Source: Glandiceps talaboti (lineage: Eukaryota > Hemichordata > Enteropneusta > Spengelidae). Taken from it: 36,000 nt of DNA. Location: positions 15,906,598-15,942,597 of the forward strand of contig NC_135560.1 of assembly GCF_964340395.1 (NCBI RefSeq). The letters run 5' to 3'. Both the position numbers and the translations under genes were made by a program. The notes beneath the pieces were generated by a model. The model did no database searches. It was given only the letters and a program-made list of their open reading frames with translations, and was not told the origin of the DNA. Positions within the stretch are counted from its first letter, which is position 1; every line of letters starts with the position of its first letter. This document shows, in pieces, positions 10,476 through 21,355 of this stretch.

Positions 10476-11579
10476 CCCAAAATAAAAGTGCCCTTGATAG
10501 GAACAAAAGTCTGATTTACTTGTATATGTTAACAGCCTACAGTCACGTAGACTGTATGTAATACATGAAATCATGGTATAGGGTTATATATAGAAAGTAA
10601 CAATGGGAAGTAATACTATATTGTATAGCCTCATATGCTGATCTGCGACTTGCTTAGTATTAATACCGTTGCCATGGTGACAGTATTATGGCGTTTTGTC
10701 TGTTAGGTGGTGTTTAGTCTTTCTATTTGTTAATTTCATGAGTTATTAATAACGAATAACTTGAATATTATGAAGTGAGTACGTTATATGCGTGTGTGTG
10801 TACATTTGCCATGAACTTGGGCGGGGAAAACCTGCCATAAAACACAGCACATTTGGTTGTCTATAGTGCGGCTAGGGTAAATTTGTGAATGTTTTCAGGG
10901 TGGTGTTATTCTATTAAGAAACTACAAAGATTGACTTATGTTCAGTTGTGCTGAATTGTTAGACGTGGTATTTTGAAACTGAATAGATTGATCATGATTG
11001 CGTCAACCCAAAAGCCGTCACAAAGTCGTGTCTCGAAGAGTACCCGACAAAATCGATTGAATATAAATAGACCTCCGATCCAGTCGACTGTTTCCTTCAA
11101 GGCAAATTGTACATTATGTAAGACGTCCCTTTCAGAAGTTCACGTTGCGTGACTAGAAACCAATAATTTAGCTTGGTTTATAATGGTTTTCATGTTTTAC
11201 ATAACACAAGTCTTAGAGTGTTTCATTAATTTGAAACCTGCGTCAATTCTAGTGTCGCTGTTTCGTGATAAAGAGGTTCAGAAACTGAGGCACAGATTGA
11301 TTAGCGCCATTAGTTCGTTCGACACATAATAACGAATTACATTGCATTCATAGACTGCATTTCAGTTTGTCTTTCAAGACTTACAAGACATCACTAATTG
11401 TAATTGGAAACACATACAAGTGTACTAACTATATCACATGTGACAGTTTCACGACATACTATTTTTTTATGAACAGACAATGGTGATGTTGTAACTAAAG
11501 GCACAAAGGGTGGCTTTGAAAAGTTGGCTTACGATTCTTACCATCATTACCACTTTGTCATTCTTTCTCAACATGGTCA
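10476..11579. other. intergenic DNA, no gene seen
   Basis: No supported gene on either strand. One notable site is an X-box-like inverted repeat at 10668-10681. Confidence 0.5.
10668..10681. promoter_or_regulatory. X-box-like site
   Basis: GTTGCCATGGTGAC is close to the palindromic RFX X-box around CCATGG. No gene start is visible within several hundred bases. Confidence 0.25.
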
Positions 11580-11670
11580 CACAAACACGTACACGCACGC
11601 ACGCACATACACACACATACCCACCCACACATACATACATACATACATACATACATACATGCATGCATGC

Positions 11671-11767
<97 letters not shown>

Positions 11768-11825
11768 TACATACATACATACATACATACATACATACAT
11801 ACATACATACATACATACATTCTTA
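11580..11825. repeat. compound microsatellite (CACG)(CATA)n (CAGA)n (CA)n (CATA)n
   Basis: Simple sequence throughout. CA/CG-rich steps lead into CATA with a GCAT variant near 11660, CAGA to about 11738, CA to about 11763, then CATA to about 11820. It repeats the block order of the tract 1.4 kb upstream. Confidence 0.97.
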
Positions 11826-12930
11826 CATATATAATTGTATAACTCCCTCTGCCCGTGCCTGTATCTGTGTCTCTGTCTGTCTCTATCTGTCTTTCAGCCT
11901 CTCCTTGTCTGTATGTCTGTCCTTCACACTGTCTCTGTCTGTTTCCCTCTGTTGGTCCCCTTCTGTACCTCATATCTTAGTATATTTATCTCCCATTCTC
12001 CCATTTCCATTCGTAATTTCATACAAAGCGTTATCTCGAAACAAACCAAGTAGCTCTTCATGCACGCTGCTCTTGAAATATAACACAATATCACAGAAAT
12101 TTGAAAATAATACAAATATCATAATTTTTAAATTTATTCATGATAAGAGATTATTAAGCAGCATAGATAAACATACAAATATTTGAAATATCTCCTTAAT
12201 ATCGCCTGGTTATTTACATGCACCCGATCATGGTATAAAAATACAACACTTTTGAAATCAAGGGATGATGATACACTCTGGATTATAAGTACAATACAAT
12301 ATATATTTGTAAATGATTGCAGGGGAACTGATTTTGTAGCAATTGTCCAATATAGCAAACATGCTATGTAGAAGTGATATGTTACAGTTGAATTCAAGAC
12401 CGAGTTTTAACACGTCGAACCTTTAAGACCGAGTATGTTAACGGTGAGATCAGGATCATAAACCCGAGTGGCCCGCACTCAATAAATAACCTAGTATCTA
12501 GATCACTGTCAAGACTGTAAATGCTCTAATCCTAAACCAATATAATAATTCACTATTTACAGTCAACAGTCATGATTACAGCTTCACTGCGCATGAGCAA
12601 GACAACCCAAACCACCTGTTGATTTCAACATGGGTGATTTGTCATGCTATATTCCTCAACCTCAGTACCAATGCTTGGCAACATATTTGTCACTTCTGTC
12701 CTCGTGTTTACATTTCTATAGTTGACCTTTCAGGTCATTTGGTTCCCATACAGGGAATTAATGTACTACTTGTTTGTATTTTATACAGTAGAAACGTCTA
12801 TACTCTGTTGATTAGCGATTTGGAGTATATAGTAACGTTGAGTGCTGCTCGGTTCATATAGTTACTACCAATCCAGAAAGACTATGGAGTTTCACTTAGG
12901 CGGCACGATGGTTTTGACATCTCTGCACAC
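11826..12930. other. intergenic DNA, no gene seen
   Basis: A TCTG-rich degenerate stretch (about 11860-11960) is followed by AT-rich DNA. Short frames on both strands lack coding character. Confidence 0.5.
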
Positions 12931-13148
12931 AACTTTTTTGTTACACAAGCAAAATACACACACTGATAACGCGCGTGTACATAAAATGTTACATTTTATC
13001 TCACTGTGATACAAATTAATCAGTTTTGTGTTTGAACCTTTCTTGTTTCATCCGGCAGTGATGTTGATTTGTGTTCACAGTGAGATAAAATGTATCAGTT
13101 TTACACTTGTGCGTTTTCAGTGTCAGTGTAATGTGTAACAAAAATGTT
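12931..13148. mobile_element. foldback/MITE-like element, TTTTTGTTACAC ends
   Basis: About 218 bp with long imperfect terminal inverted repeats. The left end reads TTTTTTGTTACACA, and the right end is its complement (GTGTAACAAAAA). Inner arms include ACATTTTATCTCACTGTGA (from 12990) pairing with its complement at about 13073-13092. The arms cover roughly 85 bp each. No coding capacity. It is probably a non-autonomous DNA transposon derivative. Confidence 0.7.
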
Positions 13149-13376
13149 GTGAGAGAAGTCAAAAACATCACACTGCCTAAAATAAAACTCTATAGTCACT
13201 GTGGTTTGGTAGTATGTAAGCTTATAGGAGTATTTTTTGGAATAGAATATATTCATTTTTTTCGCAATGTGATATGTCAATTGTTGCCATGTATACCAGT
13301 TGCCAATGACAACTGATGATGTTAAAAATAACTACTGCTACGAGTGGTCACTGTGTCGTTTAGTTGTCTACACAAA

Positions 13377-13683
13377 TTAAAGGGCACAAGCTGAGTTTAT
13401 ATTTGCATATCAAAAAGTACTTGAAACTTAACTATCACGTGGTATTAGCAGGACCCAAACCAGCTATTGAGGCAAAAGACATCAACGATTCGATGACGTA
13501 ATTTATTACACGCACACTAAACTGTAGAGGAAATCCTAACCATGCTATTTTTAATGTCGTTGAATTGAAAGCATGTATTGACATTAACATTATGCTGGAA
13601 TGTTTTAATGAAAGTTTTATATAAGTATCACTTGTTGACACAAGTACTTGGAATGCTTACAATCTCAGCTTGTGCCACTTTAA
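13377..13683. mobile_element. MITE family A, copy 1 (307 bp)
   Basis: Bounded by inverted repeats: TTAAAGGGCACAAGCTGAG at the left, and the complement of TTAAAGTGGCACAAGCTGAG at the right end (13664-13683). Its interior shares blocks with copies 2 and 4, including GATGACGTAATTTATTA. It ends 55 bp past the stop codon of the minus-strand gene, so it probably lies in that gene's 3' UTR. A TA or TTAA target duplication is possible; the end bases are ambiguous. Confidence 0.85.
13502..13507 (-). terminator. possible poly(A) signal AATAAA inside MITE copy 1
   Basis: Minus-strand AATAAA about 230 bp past the stop codon of the 850-aa gene. It is the only exact hexamer I found close downstream, and it sits inside the inverted-repeat element. 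A weaker TATAAA variant lies near 13616. Confidence 0.35.
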
Positions 13684-13738
13684 AAAAAACTGATATTACA
13701 AATCCCGACTCCTGCTTCATACATTTCGAGTTACTCCT

Positions 13739-16291
13739 TTAGGAGGTATCGCCATTAACTGCAATTTCTTGCTGTGTTGGTTGTTGTTTCTTTCTCTTGC
13801 CCTTTCTGGGTTTCTTCAACGGTTTATTTGGATCACGGTAAATGGCGATTTCTCTAACCTCTACTTGCTCGGTGAAACGAACTTTTCTACCTCTCGTGTC
13901 CGACGACAACAGTCTTGCACTGTCGTTTAATGAAGCGAGATACGATTTCAGCGACGCGTCGTCGGAAAATTCCACTGCGGTGGCGATGGAAGGAACACCT
14001 AATGTGTGTTCGGTCTTGCCCTCGTCGATGTCACCGTTTGACGTTTGAAGATCAGCTTTAGGAGGAGGCAACCCCCGCATAAGTTTGCTACGCCCCCACC
14101 TCAGTCTGTCTACTTTATCAGTCAAAGCATTCAAATCAATTTGTGCATTTTGACATTCTTCTATCTGCTGACCCAACATAGCTTCTGCAGCCTCAATGGC
14201 GTGACAACTGCGACAAAGTCCCCTCTGGTTGCCATGGACACATGGCTTCGAGTCCTCTTCCAGCTTGCTCAACCTAGTCATATTTTTAATTTTGCGTTTC
14301 TCGTCTAAAACAGTTTTTTGCATATATGACTCGTCCACGTAGGATGTTACATCAGTGATGGTGATTTTTCCACCTGGGAATTTCATGGGATTCGAACTCT
14401 GTTCTAACTGTACGTTATAACGAGACAAGATTTCGTCGGGACTCTCTTTCTTTTTCTCTACGGCGTTCTCCTTGTCCTTGCCGTCTGCTGAATCACCATC
14501 ATAAGCATGAGTTGACAGACTCTCTTTCAAATCCTGAGCTGTCGCGTCATTCCCCCTTTCAAAAAGACTATGTCGTTTTTTAATCAATAAGTCCGGAGAA
14601 GAATCAGAGCTACTGTCCTTATTCTCACCCTTACCTACCTCGCTCGAGTTCTTGACCACCATCTCAACATCATCCTCGGGGGTTGTGGTATTAGATCCAG
14701 CAAAAGCGACGTTTTCGTTTGCCATTAAATTCTTCAATTTTCGCAAAGATGGTGGATCATGGTGTATTACTTTATAAGACTTATGATAACTACTGTCATC
14801 TATATCCAAATTTTGCGAAGCGTCTTTAATGGGAAGTAATTTCAATTGTGGTTTGACGGGAGGAACGCTTGCTTTTACTTTGACGGGAGAAACGCTTGTT
14901 TTCTTTTCTGTGTGTCTTTTCTTCCCTGGATCCTTCACATGCACTGCAGTTGATTGTGGAAGGACACGCATTGATCTATTTTTCCTGAGAATAGAAGCAC
15001 GTATTCTCTTTTTCGTTCTAGTTCGTAAGTCTAAAGCTGTCCCCCGTGTTGGTTTCTCTACGACGACGACTTCATTTTCCACGGCTTTAGAAGTGTCTTT
15101 TGTATCCGTTGATTTGGAGTTTGATGTGGAGTCTTCCTCTTGATTTACTCCCGTAGGTGCGTCTCTAATTGATTCTGTCCTTGAATCCAGTTTATCACCA
15201 TTCTCATTATTCGGCTTATTACCTGTGACACTTGATACACCTAGTAAATGCGATGGTTTCATCGGCACTGAATTTTCGCTGTTTGATGAATCATTCACCG
15301 TACTGTCCGTCACAACCTCGCCATCCGGAGACTCATTGCCAATGCCCCAATGTCCATCAATATTTGTAGCCGCTGGTCTACCTCTCGACTGTACAGGTTG
15401 TTTCTTTGCAGGTTGCTTTGCAGACTGACTTTCAAGGTTACACATTAAACACGTGGAAGTAGCATTAATATCGGATTCGTCATGTTCGTCTAAATGTTGC
15501 ACGGCCATGAAATCTCTTGTTGAGTCAACGTCACTTGTACTTAGGAGTGATTTTACCGGTGATTCTGGGTCATTTTCAACCCGTGGTAATGACAAGCTTA
15601 TCTTTAACGTTGTGCGGTCAGCATGAACCCATTCAAACTCGTTCTTTTTCTTGGGTTTCTTCTTCTTCGGGTTTCGAAATTGAGATTCATCCTTGAGGAA
15701 AACGAGTTTTGTCCTGACCTTCTTTGGTTTCTTGTCAGGGTCCATGTCACTCCTCCCCGGCATTATACTGTCAAACTTGTGTTCCACAGGTTGAAGTGGT
15801 TTGTCAACTCGCCGAATAAGATTAAGGCTGTATCCGGTGGGGTCGCTTTGTGACATCGGGTTCACGAGCTGCACTTTGTACTCGGTATTCGTCGGCATGC
15901 CTCCATTGACACTTCGTCGATGAATATGAGGTGAAGTTTGGAAATATTTGCTTGTGAGTCCTAGCGATTGGCTTGTATTAGTAGCACCTATAGATGAAAC
16001 GGCTACCACTCTTCGCTTAGTTTCGAATGTGTGCGGAGACCGGGTCATTTTGTGATACAAATGCCTATCCTTAAGAAGCTCTTGTGTTCTTCGAGTATAG
16101 GCGACCATCGAGCCCTGCATCACTCGTCTTCGAGACATTTCCCTGTTCTTATGCCTCACCTCCATGGCATAATCCGCAATAACATCTTTCAAAATTTTTT
16201 TAGCTTTAGGCAGTGTATCGTCATTGTCCGAGAAATGCACGCCGGCGACCGACACATCAACACTGTCGGCGCTGAATTCCGTGTCCGACAT
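13739..16291 (-). CDS. uncharacterised 850-aa basic/acidic disordered protein, paralog of the gene at 1614-2984
   Basis: One uninterrupted ATG-to-TAA frame of 850 codons, far too long for chance. I do not recognise the family. Residues 60-72 are GSMVAYTRRTQEL. Residues 186-221 are Lys/Pro-rich and run into KKNEFEW. A long Ser/Thr/Asp/Asn-rich, presumably disordered middle follows (about 240-640). At 684-697 there is a compact C-x-H-x6-C-x2-C-H cluster (C684, H686, C693, C696, H697), a plausible small zinc site. It is followed by a predicted coiled coil (about 698-735). Near the C-terminus GRKVRFTEQVEV (801-812) carries a KVRF motif of the PP1-docking type, closely resembling the RKVRFSE stretch of GADD34-type proteins (PPP1R15), although the rest of that domain is absent. 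A Lys-rich tail follows. Tail-to-tail with its paralog. Role unknown; a PP1-binding scaffold is my best guess. Confidence 0.85.
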   Translation of the reverse strand: MSDTEFSADSVDVSVAGVHFSDNDDTLPKAKKILKDVIADYAMEVRHKNREMSRRRVMQGSMVAYTRRTQELLKDRHLYHKMTRSPHTFETKRRVVAVSSIGATNTSQSLGLTSKYFQTSPHIHRRSVNGGMPTNTEYKVQLVNPMSQSDPTGYSLNLIRRVDKPLQPVEHKFDSIMPGRSDMDPDKKPKKVRTKLVFLKDESQFRNPKKKKPKKKNEFEWVHADRTTLKISLSLPRVENDPESPVKSLLSTSDVDSTRDFMAVQHLDEHDESDINATSTCLMCNLESQSAKQPAKKQPVQSRGRPAATNIDGHWGIGNESPDGEVVTDSTVNDSSNSENSVPMKPSHLLGVSSVTGNKPNNENGDKLDSRTESIRDAPTGVNQEEDSTSNSKSTDTKDTSKAVENEVVVVEKPTRGTALDLRTRTKKRIRASILRKNRSMRVLPQSTAVHVKDPGKKRHTEKKTSVSPVKVKASVPPVKPQLKLLPIKDASQNLDIDDSSYHKSYKVIHHDPPSLRKLKNLMANENVAFAGSNTTTPEDDVEMVVKNSSEVGKGENKDSSSDSSPDLLIKKRHSLFERGNDATAQDLKESLSTHAYDGDSADGKDKENAVEKKKESPDEILSRYNVQLEQSSNPMKFPGGKITITDVTSYVDESYMQKTVLDEKRKIKNMTRLSKLEEDSKPCVHGNQRGLCRSCHAIEAAEAMLGQQIEECQNAQIDLNALTDKVDRLRWGRSKLMRGLPPPKADLQTSNGDIDEGKTEHTLGVPSIATAVEFSDDASLKSYLASLNDSARLLSSDTRGRKVRFTEQVEVREIAIYRDPNKPLKKPRKGKRKKQQPTQQEIAVNGDTS
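13868..13888 (-). other. KVRF (RVxF-type PP1 docking) motif
   Basis: Codes RKVRFTE. KVRF fits the [RK]-x(0,1)-[VI]-x-[FW] consensus by which regulatory subunits bind protein phosphatase 1, and the acidic residues after it fit many true sites. The paralog has KVKF (2616-2627). The motif is short, so binding is a hypothesis. Confidence 0.4.
14201..14242 (-). other. C-x-H-x6-C-x2-C-H putative zinc cluster
   Basis: Codes CVHGNQRGLCRSCH. The spacing and the His/Cys mix fit a minimal zinc-binding knuckle. It has no counterpart in the smaller paralog and sits directly before the coiled coil. I match it to no named domain with confidence. Confidence 0.4.
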
Positions 16292-16468
16292 CGGTGCTGT
16301 CGTTAGTTTTATTCTTGGAGTATAACGGTGATGAATCTTGGTTCTGTTATCAACGACAGACTCTCCTAGACAACACTTGAAACGTTCAATCGCCTACATT
16401 CTGGTTGAGAAAGTGTTTGTTCATTACTTCATTGTTGTCGTCCCCTGAGACACCTTCAAAGTAAAGAC
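16292..16468 (-). other. 5' UTR of the 850-aa gene with upstream splice acceptor
   Basis: On the minus strand, a T-rich tract followed by ACAG gives a good 3' splice site whose exon begins at 16468. This implies a 5' UTR intron. A possible matching donor (GTAAGT, minus strand, 16605-16610) would leave a short intron of 142 bp. The first exon and promoter are not otherwise visible. Confidence 0.4.
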
Positions 16469-17991
16469 CTGTAACAAATAAACAAAAGACGCGTTGTTAA
16501 CTTCTTTTTTTAAAGAAACTAGTTGTAAGATATTTATATTGGGGTTAATACCACTTGGTGAAACAGGTATTCTTTCTGGTGGCAGAAACGTCAATGAAAT
16601 GCCGACTTACTTTTTGCAAAAAGGGTCATAAAGTCGACCATGCACTAAACGTCCACTGAACCGTCAATACATTTCACGTTTATACAAACTTATACAAACA
16701 GTGTTCTTCAAAGAGTATTTCATGATCCCATGAGAAATTTACTAGCCAACTCAATAAATGTCAAATTCTATGCATTGTGAGCAATAGAAACTAATAGGTA
16801 ACAAAGACACTGTGTAAGTGGGACTCTATGTGCAAAGAATGTCGCCTGTTTTCCATGTTGGCCTTGGAAAGAAATTACCTGTACATGTAATTAGAATGCG
16901 TACCAGACTAAATGAATGACTTGTCGAAGTCTATAAAATCGGTTTTTTAGTTGGTTTGCTACCATGATCTATCGCGCTCAGTGGATTGAGAAATACGAAA
17001 CGAAGGGCTGGACATTCTGTTCATCTTAGAATCTCGATTAGAAAGTTGATATTTATTTGGTTTTCATAGCCAAAATATTTGAGTTGGCAACGTCTCGTCA
17101 AGTGTCTAACAAATATCTGTCAAGCACTGCTGTGGGTTGTGTCTATGGTTTAAAAAGCAAACATGGTTCGGTCGAGTGCTCACATTACAGCGGTCTTTCA
17201 AATCCACACGTCTTTAGTAACGTCAAAGTGGTCGATCTATCTACTTGACTTGTTGATCGAACTTCATTAAAAACGAGTTAATAGTAATGAGTTTGTCTAC
17301 AAACGAGAAAATTACGGTAATGGTGCTCGTAACTTTGACAAACAACAGTTTTCAGACTAGGTACTGAAAAAAAAAACACTTTCTGATACCAGACCCTCAT
17401 CGTCAAAATAGATCCATGTCGATAGATTGTTGAACTTTTTTCGTAATCTCTTGCCCTATGCTTTAAGTCGATCAATACATTTTTGACGGATCAGGGACAA
17501 ACAGCGTGAATGCATTGATCGTTCTTATCAAAGTATTTTGACGACGACACCTTATCAGTAGGGGTTATCAAGATTCATGACGTGATTGTGAGTTTGGTAC
17601 GATACAGTCTCCTTTCGGGACCTTTAAAGACACAAGTAGTTGATTAACATAAAGACAATTTGATGAGAATAGCAAAGTTACTAAGAATATCAGCAATGTG
17701 TTTATGTCCATGTACCTAGCTGCTTAACCTTTGACCTAATGACGGTAAAACAGGGGCACAGGGGATGGCCAAACGGAGACTAAAATAAACAAATAACTAA
17801 ATAACAACATCAACAAGTTTGGAGTGAATTGGTGACCGGACAAGCGAAGAATAATCCAGCTAATACAAGTACAATAATATGGACATTGACCTATTTGGCA
17901 ATGAGCGTCTGGTCTCAGAAAGTTTTTGTTCATGAGCAAGTCTGAAAACCGTCGTTCTGAATGCCACAAGCAACGTTAACGGGCTTCTTGT

Positions 17992-18050
17992 AGAAGTCTT
18001 TCTCAGAAAATCGAGGCTCTGCAACCCTTTGCTTAAACATACATCATTCC
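17992..18050. repeat. diverged repeat, copy 1 of 2
   Basis: Shares an ordered set of short matches with 18716-18778: GTAGAAGTCT, CTCTCAGAAAA or its variant, GGYTCTGYAACCCTT and CATCATTCC. Weaker similarity extends roughly 50 bp upstream. Same orientation, about 720 bp apart. It is probably an old transposon fragment or segmental duplication. Confidence 0.55.
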
Positions 18051-18715
18051 ACAAGATATACAAGAATGAGACCAGCGCAGACATTCGCTTGACCTATAAT
18101 CCCAGAAGGATATATAGTATTAAACTGCACCTGCGCACTGAGTAGGAATATTTTGTCTAATTATATAATACATATGCCATCTTCCATTTAATTATGATTA
18201 CCATTTTTTAAACATTGATTGGTAAATTTAAAGCGAAGCTCAGTAAACTACGCTTACTAGTAATGACTAATTCTACTCTCAGAAAAAAAATATATAAATC
18301 ACTGCTCATGGTGATCCAGATATATGTAATCACATTGTTATGGTTTGAACTTTGTTGTGAAATCAATTTTATTGGTAGAACAAACAGAAGGATGATGCAA
18401 AACTACGTGTCTTGGGCATTACTTTTCAACATGACATTCCAGTGGTTGGAAGAGTAGAGTAGATTATAGAACTACAGGATATAGCCTAATATTTGGAATC
18501 ATGAGTTTCGATGTAAAGAGAGTCCTACGTTTAAACGTTTAACATAAACAATATCTTATAAACAAAAGCGATGAGAAATATATTGAGATCAAACTGTCTA
18601 ATTCCATTCAGTGTTTGGCAAACCCTGCGAACAGCATATTTCAAATAACACTAACTACTAAACGAAAACACGCCGGAATTCTGACATGCCAATTTCAAAA
18701 AGCAAATGGTCTCCG

Positions 18716-18778
18716 GTAGAAGTCTCTCTCAGAAAAGATAGGTTCTGTAACCCTTCACTATTGATATGCATCATTCCT
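18716..18778. repeat. diverged repeat, copy 2 of 2
   Basis: Second copy of the repeat described at 17992-18050, carrying the same blocks in the same order with substitutions and small gaps. Confidence 0.55.
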
Positions 18779-19426
18779 CCTGAGAAATTCCGCCTAATTT
18801 ATCATTATTAAAGTTCTGGACATACTATTGCTTGTTCGATTGTTACATGTAGCGTTGTCTTTCGAGTTTGAATACAATTTTGCCACAGGCGTCCGTTGTT
18901 TGTTGTAAAAGAGCCTATTGAAACCAGTTTAATTGGACTGACTTTCAAACGGTTTATATTTAGAATTAGTCAGTCTTTTACCGGATGTGTTGGGTAAACT
19001 CGTTCATAAACCTAAAAATATTTGTAAAAGAATCTCTGAAACTTTAATTGATTATGTTAAAGACACATCTCTGTTGTGTTTCTTTTAACAATATGTAAAC
19101 ACATCGGGCGTCAGTGTTTTTTTTACCTTCGAAGTAAAACAAGAGAGTTCCAACATGCCCCACGGTTAACAAACTGTTATAGACTTTGCCGGTAACACAT
19201 CCCATGGCCCAGTTTATCATAACACAAAACAGACAGTTTCAACCACTATCTAGACATAAGACATTGTTGAAATCCTACCATTGTTGATGGCTGATCACAA
19301 ATCCTGTGAACTCCAAGTAATTTAGTTTATTTAAGTTCAGATAACTTTCTTTATTTTGGTTTGTTTTAGTTTATGTCGACATGGTTTGGATTTGGTTTCG
19401 ATCTCAAGAATTTGAATTCGACTTTG

Positions 19427-19520
19427 CTTTGATGTGATGAGATGTGATGGGATGTGATGTGATGGGATGTGGTGTGGTGTGGTGTGGTGTGGTGTGGTGT
19501 GGTGTGGTGTGGGTGGTAGT
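19427..19520. repeat. (GATGT)n/(GGTGT)n minisatellite
   Basis: Pentamer repeat that starts as GATGT/GATGG and becomes regular GGTGT. A degenerate GT-rich continuation runs to about 19620. Confidence 0.9.
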
Positions 19521-19982
19521 GTAGTGTAATGTGGTGGATAGGACTTGTTGGTGTTGTGTGGGTGAAGTGGGGTGGGATGGCATGACGTGCGATTATGTGA
19601 TGTGGGGTGGTTTGGCTGGATGTGATATATGTAAACAGGGGATGTGTCAGTAAAGCTTGATGACACGATGTACTATGATGAGATGCATGACATGTACATT
19701 GGTGGTATGACGTGACGAAATAAGTGACGTGAAATGTGACGTAGTGTTATACGAAGTGTTATTACATGACTTGTGACGTCGTGTGATGTAGAAACGTTAT
19801 CAGATGTGATAAAATTTGTAAATAAGTTTGCAACATTTAACACTTGGCTTTAATTTTCCGTTCGGAATAATTTGATACTTCCTGTATGAAAATAAAAGAC
19901 AAAAAAGTCGTTGAATAAACACTATCTGCGTAGTATCATTCTCATTAGCTGTACAGTGATATTTACACATATATTTATTTAC

Positions 19983-20107
19983 ACACATACATACATACAT
20001 ACATACATACATACGTACGTACGTACGTACGTACGTACGTACGTACGTACGTACATACATACATACATACATACATACATACATACATACATACATACAT
20101 ACATACA

Positions 20108-20138
<31 letters not shown>
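19983..20138. repeat. (CATA)n (CGTA)n (CATA)n microsatellite
   Basis: CATA repeat to about 20011, then CGTA to about 20054, then CATA to 20138. The two flanks differ from the centre by one position of the unit (A to G), as expected if a variant repeat spread inside the array. Confidence 0.97.
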
Positions 20139-20366
20139 TTAATAAAGGCGTTGTCAGTAGAGCTCGTATTCAAACAGGCATACATGTAGTCCATTAGTGT
20201 ACAAAGGTTGCAAATTGACCATTCAGTGCTGGATTCTGTCCCCATTTCAGCGAGTCAAGCTTTTGTGGTCTAAAACGATCAACCGCTTTTTTCGCGAACA
20301 AAACTAAACGAAGTTTCACAAACCCGGCGAAAGCTCCTGGCTGAAGACAATTAACTCCACTCTGTC

Positions 20367-20380
20367 GTTACCATGGTAAA
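20367..20380. promoter_or_regulatory. X-box-like site
   Basis: GTTACCATGGTAAA is an almost perfect inverted repeat of the RFX X-box type. No gene start is recognised next to it. Confidence 0.25.
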
Positions 20381-20484
20381 TAAGTGACTGAATCAGTAGT
20401 TTAAAAAAGAACTAAGTAGAAAGGCATAACCCTTAAGACTCGTATTTATCATTGAATTTAATGGCTTTAAATGTTATCTAAAAA

Positions 20485-20504
20485 CCACCTGTTGTAACAG
20501 GTGG
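20485..20504. repeat. short perfect palindrome
   Basis: Arms CCACCTGTT and AACAGGTGG around a GT centre. Each arm contains an E-box (CACCTG / CAGGTG). Function unknown. Confidence 0.6.
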
Positions 20505-20579
20505 AGAGACGAGTCGGACATTGCATTGCAATGTTGTGAAAATGGACTGGCGTTATGAACTCCCTTGAGTAGTACATAT

Positions 20580-21340
20580 ATATACATATTGGTTTTGCTT
20601 TTGAAATCCCGGATAAATTTAGCAATGATGAAATAGACTACGTGTACGTTTCTACGGTGGTTGTTCATTTCAAATAAAGAACACATGAACGTAGGATTAA
20701 CACGACTTGCGTTCTATGATTTAAAATGTCATTTTTGTAATTGAGAACGGATTTTTACACGTATGGTTGATCATTATGCCTGTCAACTTATCCTGCAATA
20801 ATAAAACAGTGTACATTTCAACGTAGGTTGTACATTTCAAATAAGATCTTAAGAATACACCAGGAATGTACCATTAGCATGAATTACATTCTACATTCCA
20901 AAATGTCATATTTAATATGTAATTGAGAATGGCTTCCACACGTTTGGTTGATTTTATGCTTGTCAACATATATCCTGTAATGGTGAAATGATGAACTTTT
21001 CAACTATAGCTGTTCATTTCTAATAAGAACAAGTCGTGTATTATATTTTTGTAATGTAGATTGGATGCTTACGCACGTGTTTGATTATTATTTGTGTATC
21101 AACTTATCCTGTAATGTGTACATTTCAAATTTGGTTGTTCATTTCAAGTGAGAACACACGTGTCGTGAATGTAGGCTTAAAAGACCCAAATCTACAGATC
21201 CGAACATCATATTTTAGTGAATGGAATTTATACGTTTGGTGAATTATATATATGCGTGTCAAGTTATAGCAGGTTGAATCTAGCGATAATGAAATGGTGT
21301 GCAGTTTAAATTTGACCGCTCATTTGAAATAGGTACACGT
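20580..21340. repeat. diverged tandem array, unit about 125-180 bp
   Basis: Five copies of a GTTCATTTCAAATAAG-like block start at 20663, 20830, 21012, 21137 and 21318. Between them the same sub-blocks recur in order: AATGTCAT, AATTGAGAA, a GTTTGGTTGAT-like block, GTCAACTTATCCTG and AATGGTGAAATG. Spacing is 167, 182, 125 and 181 bp. A further diverged unit may lie at about 21840-21980. This is a degenerate satellite-like array, not a coding region. Confidence 0.7.
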
Positions 21341-21355
21341 ACATTGTGTTTGATC

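Larger units (their letters stand above)
16612..19426. other. intergenic DNA, no gene seen
   Basis: AT-rich, with short frames that I cannot support as genes. It contains a diverged dispersed repeat at 17992-18050 and 18716-18778. Confidence 0.5.

Noticed and set aside
10023-10574. Long open frames (up to 183 aa) on both strands
   Set aside because: They translate simple tetranucleotide and AT repeats ([12 protein letters not shown] runs). The same applies to frames at 11467-12186, 19800-20245, 6724-7049 and 33730-33969.
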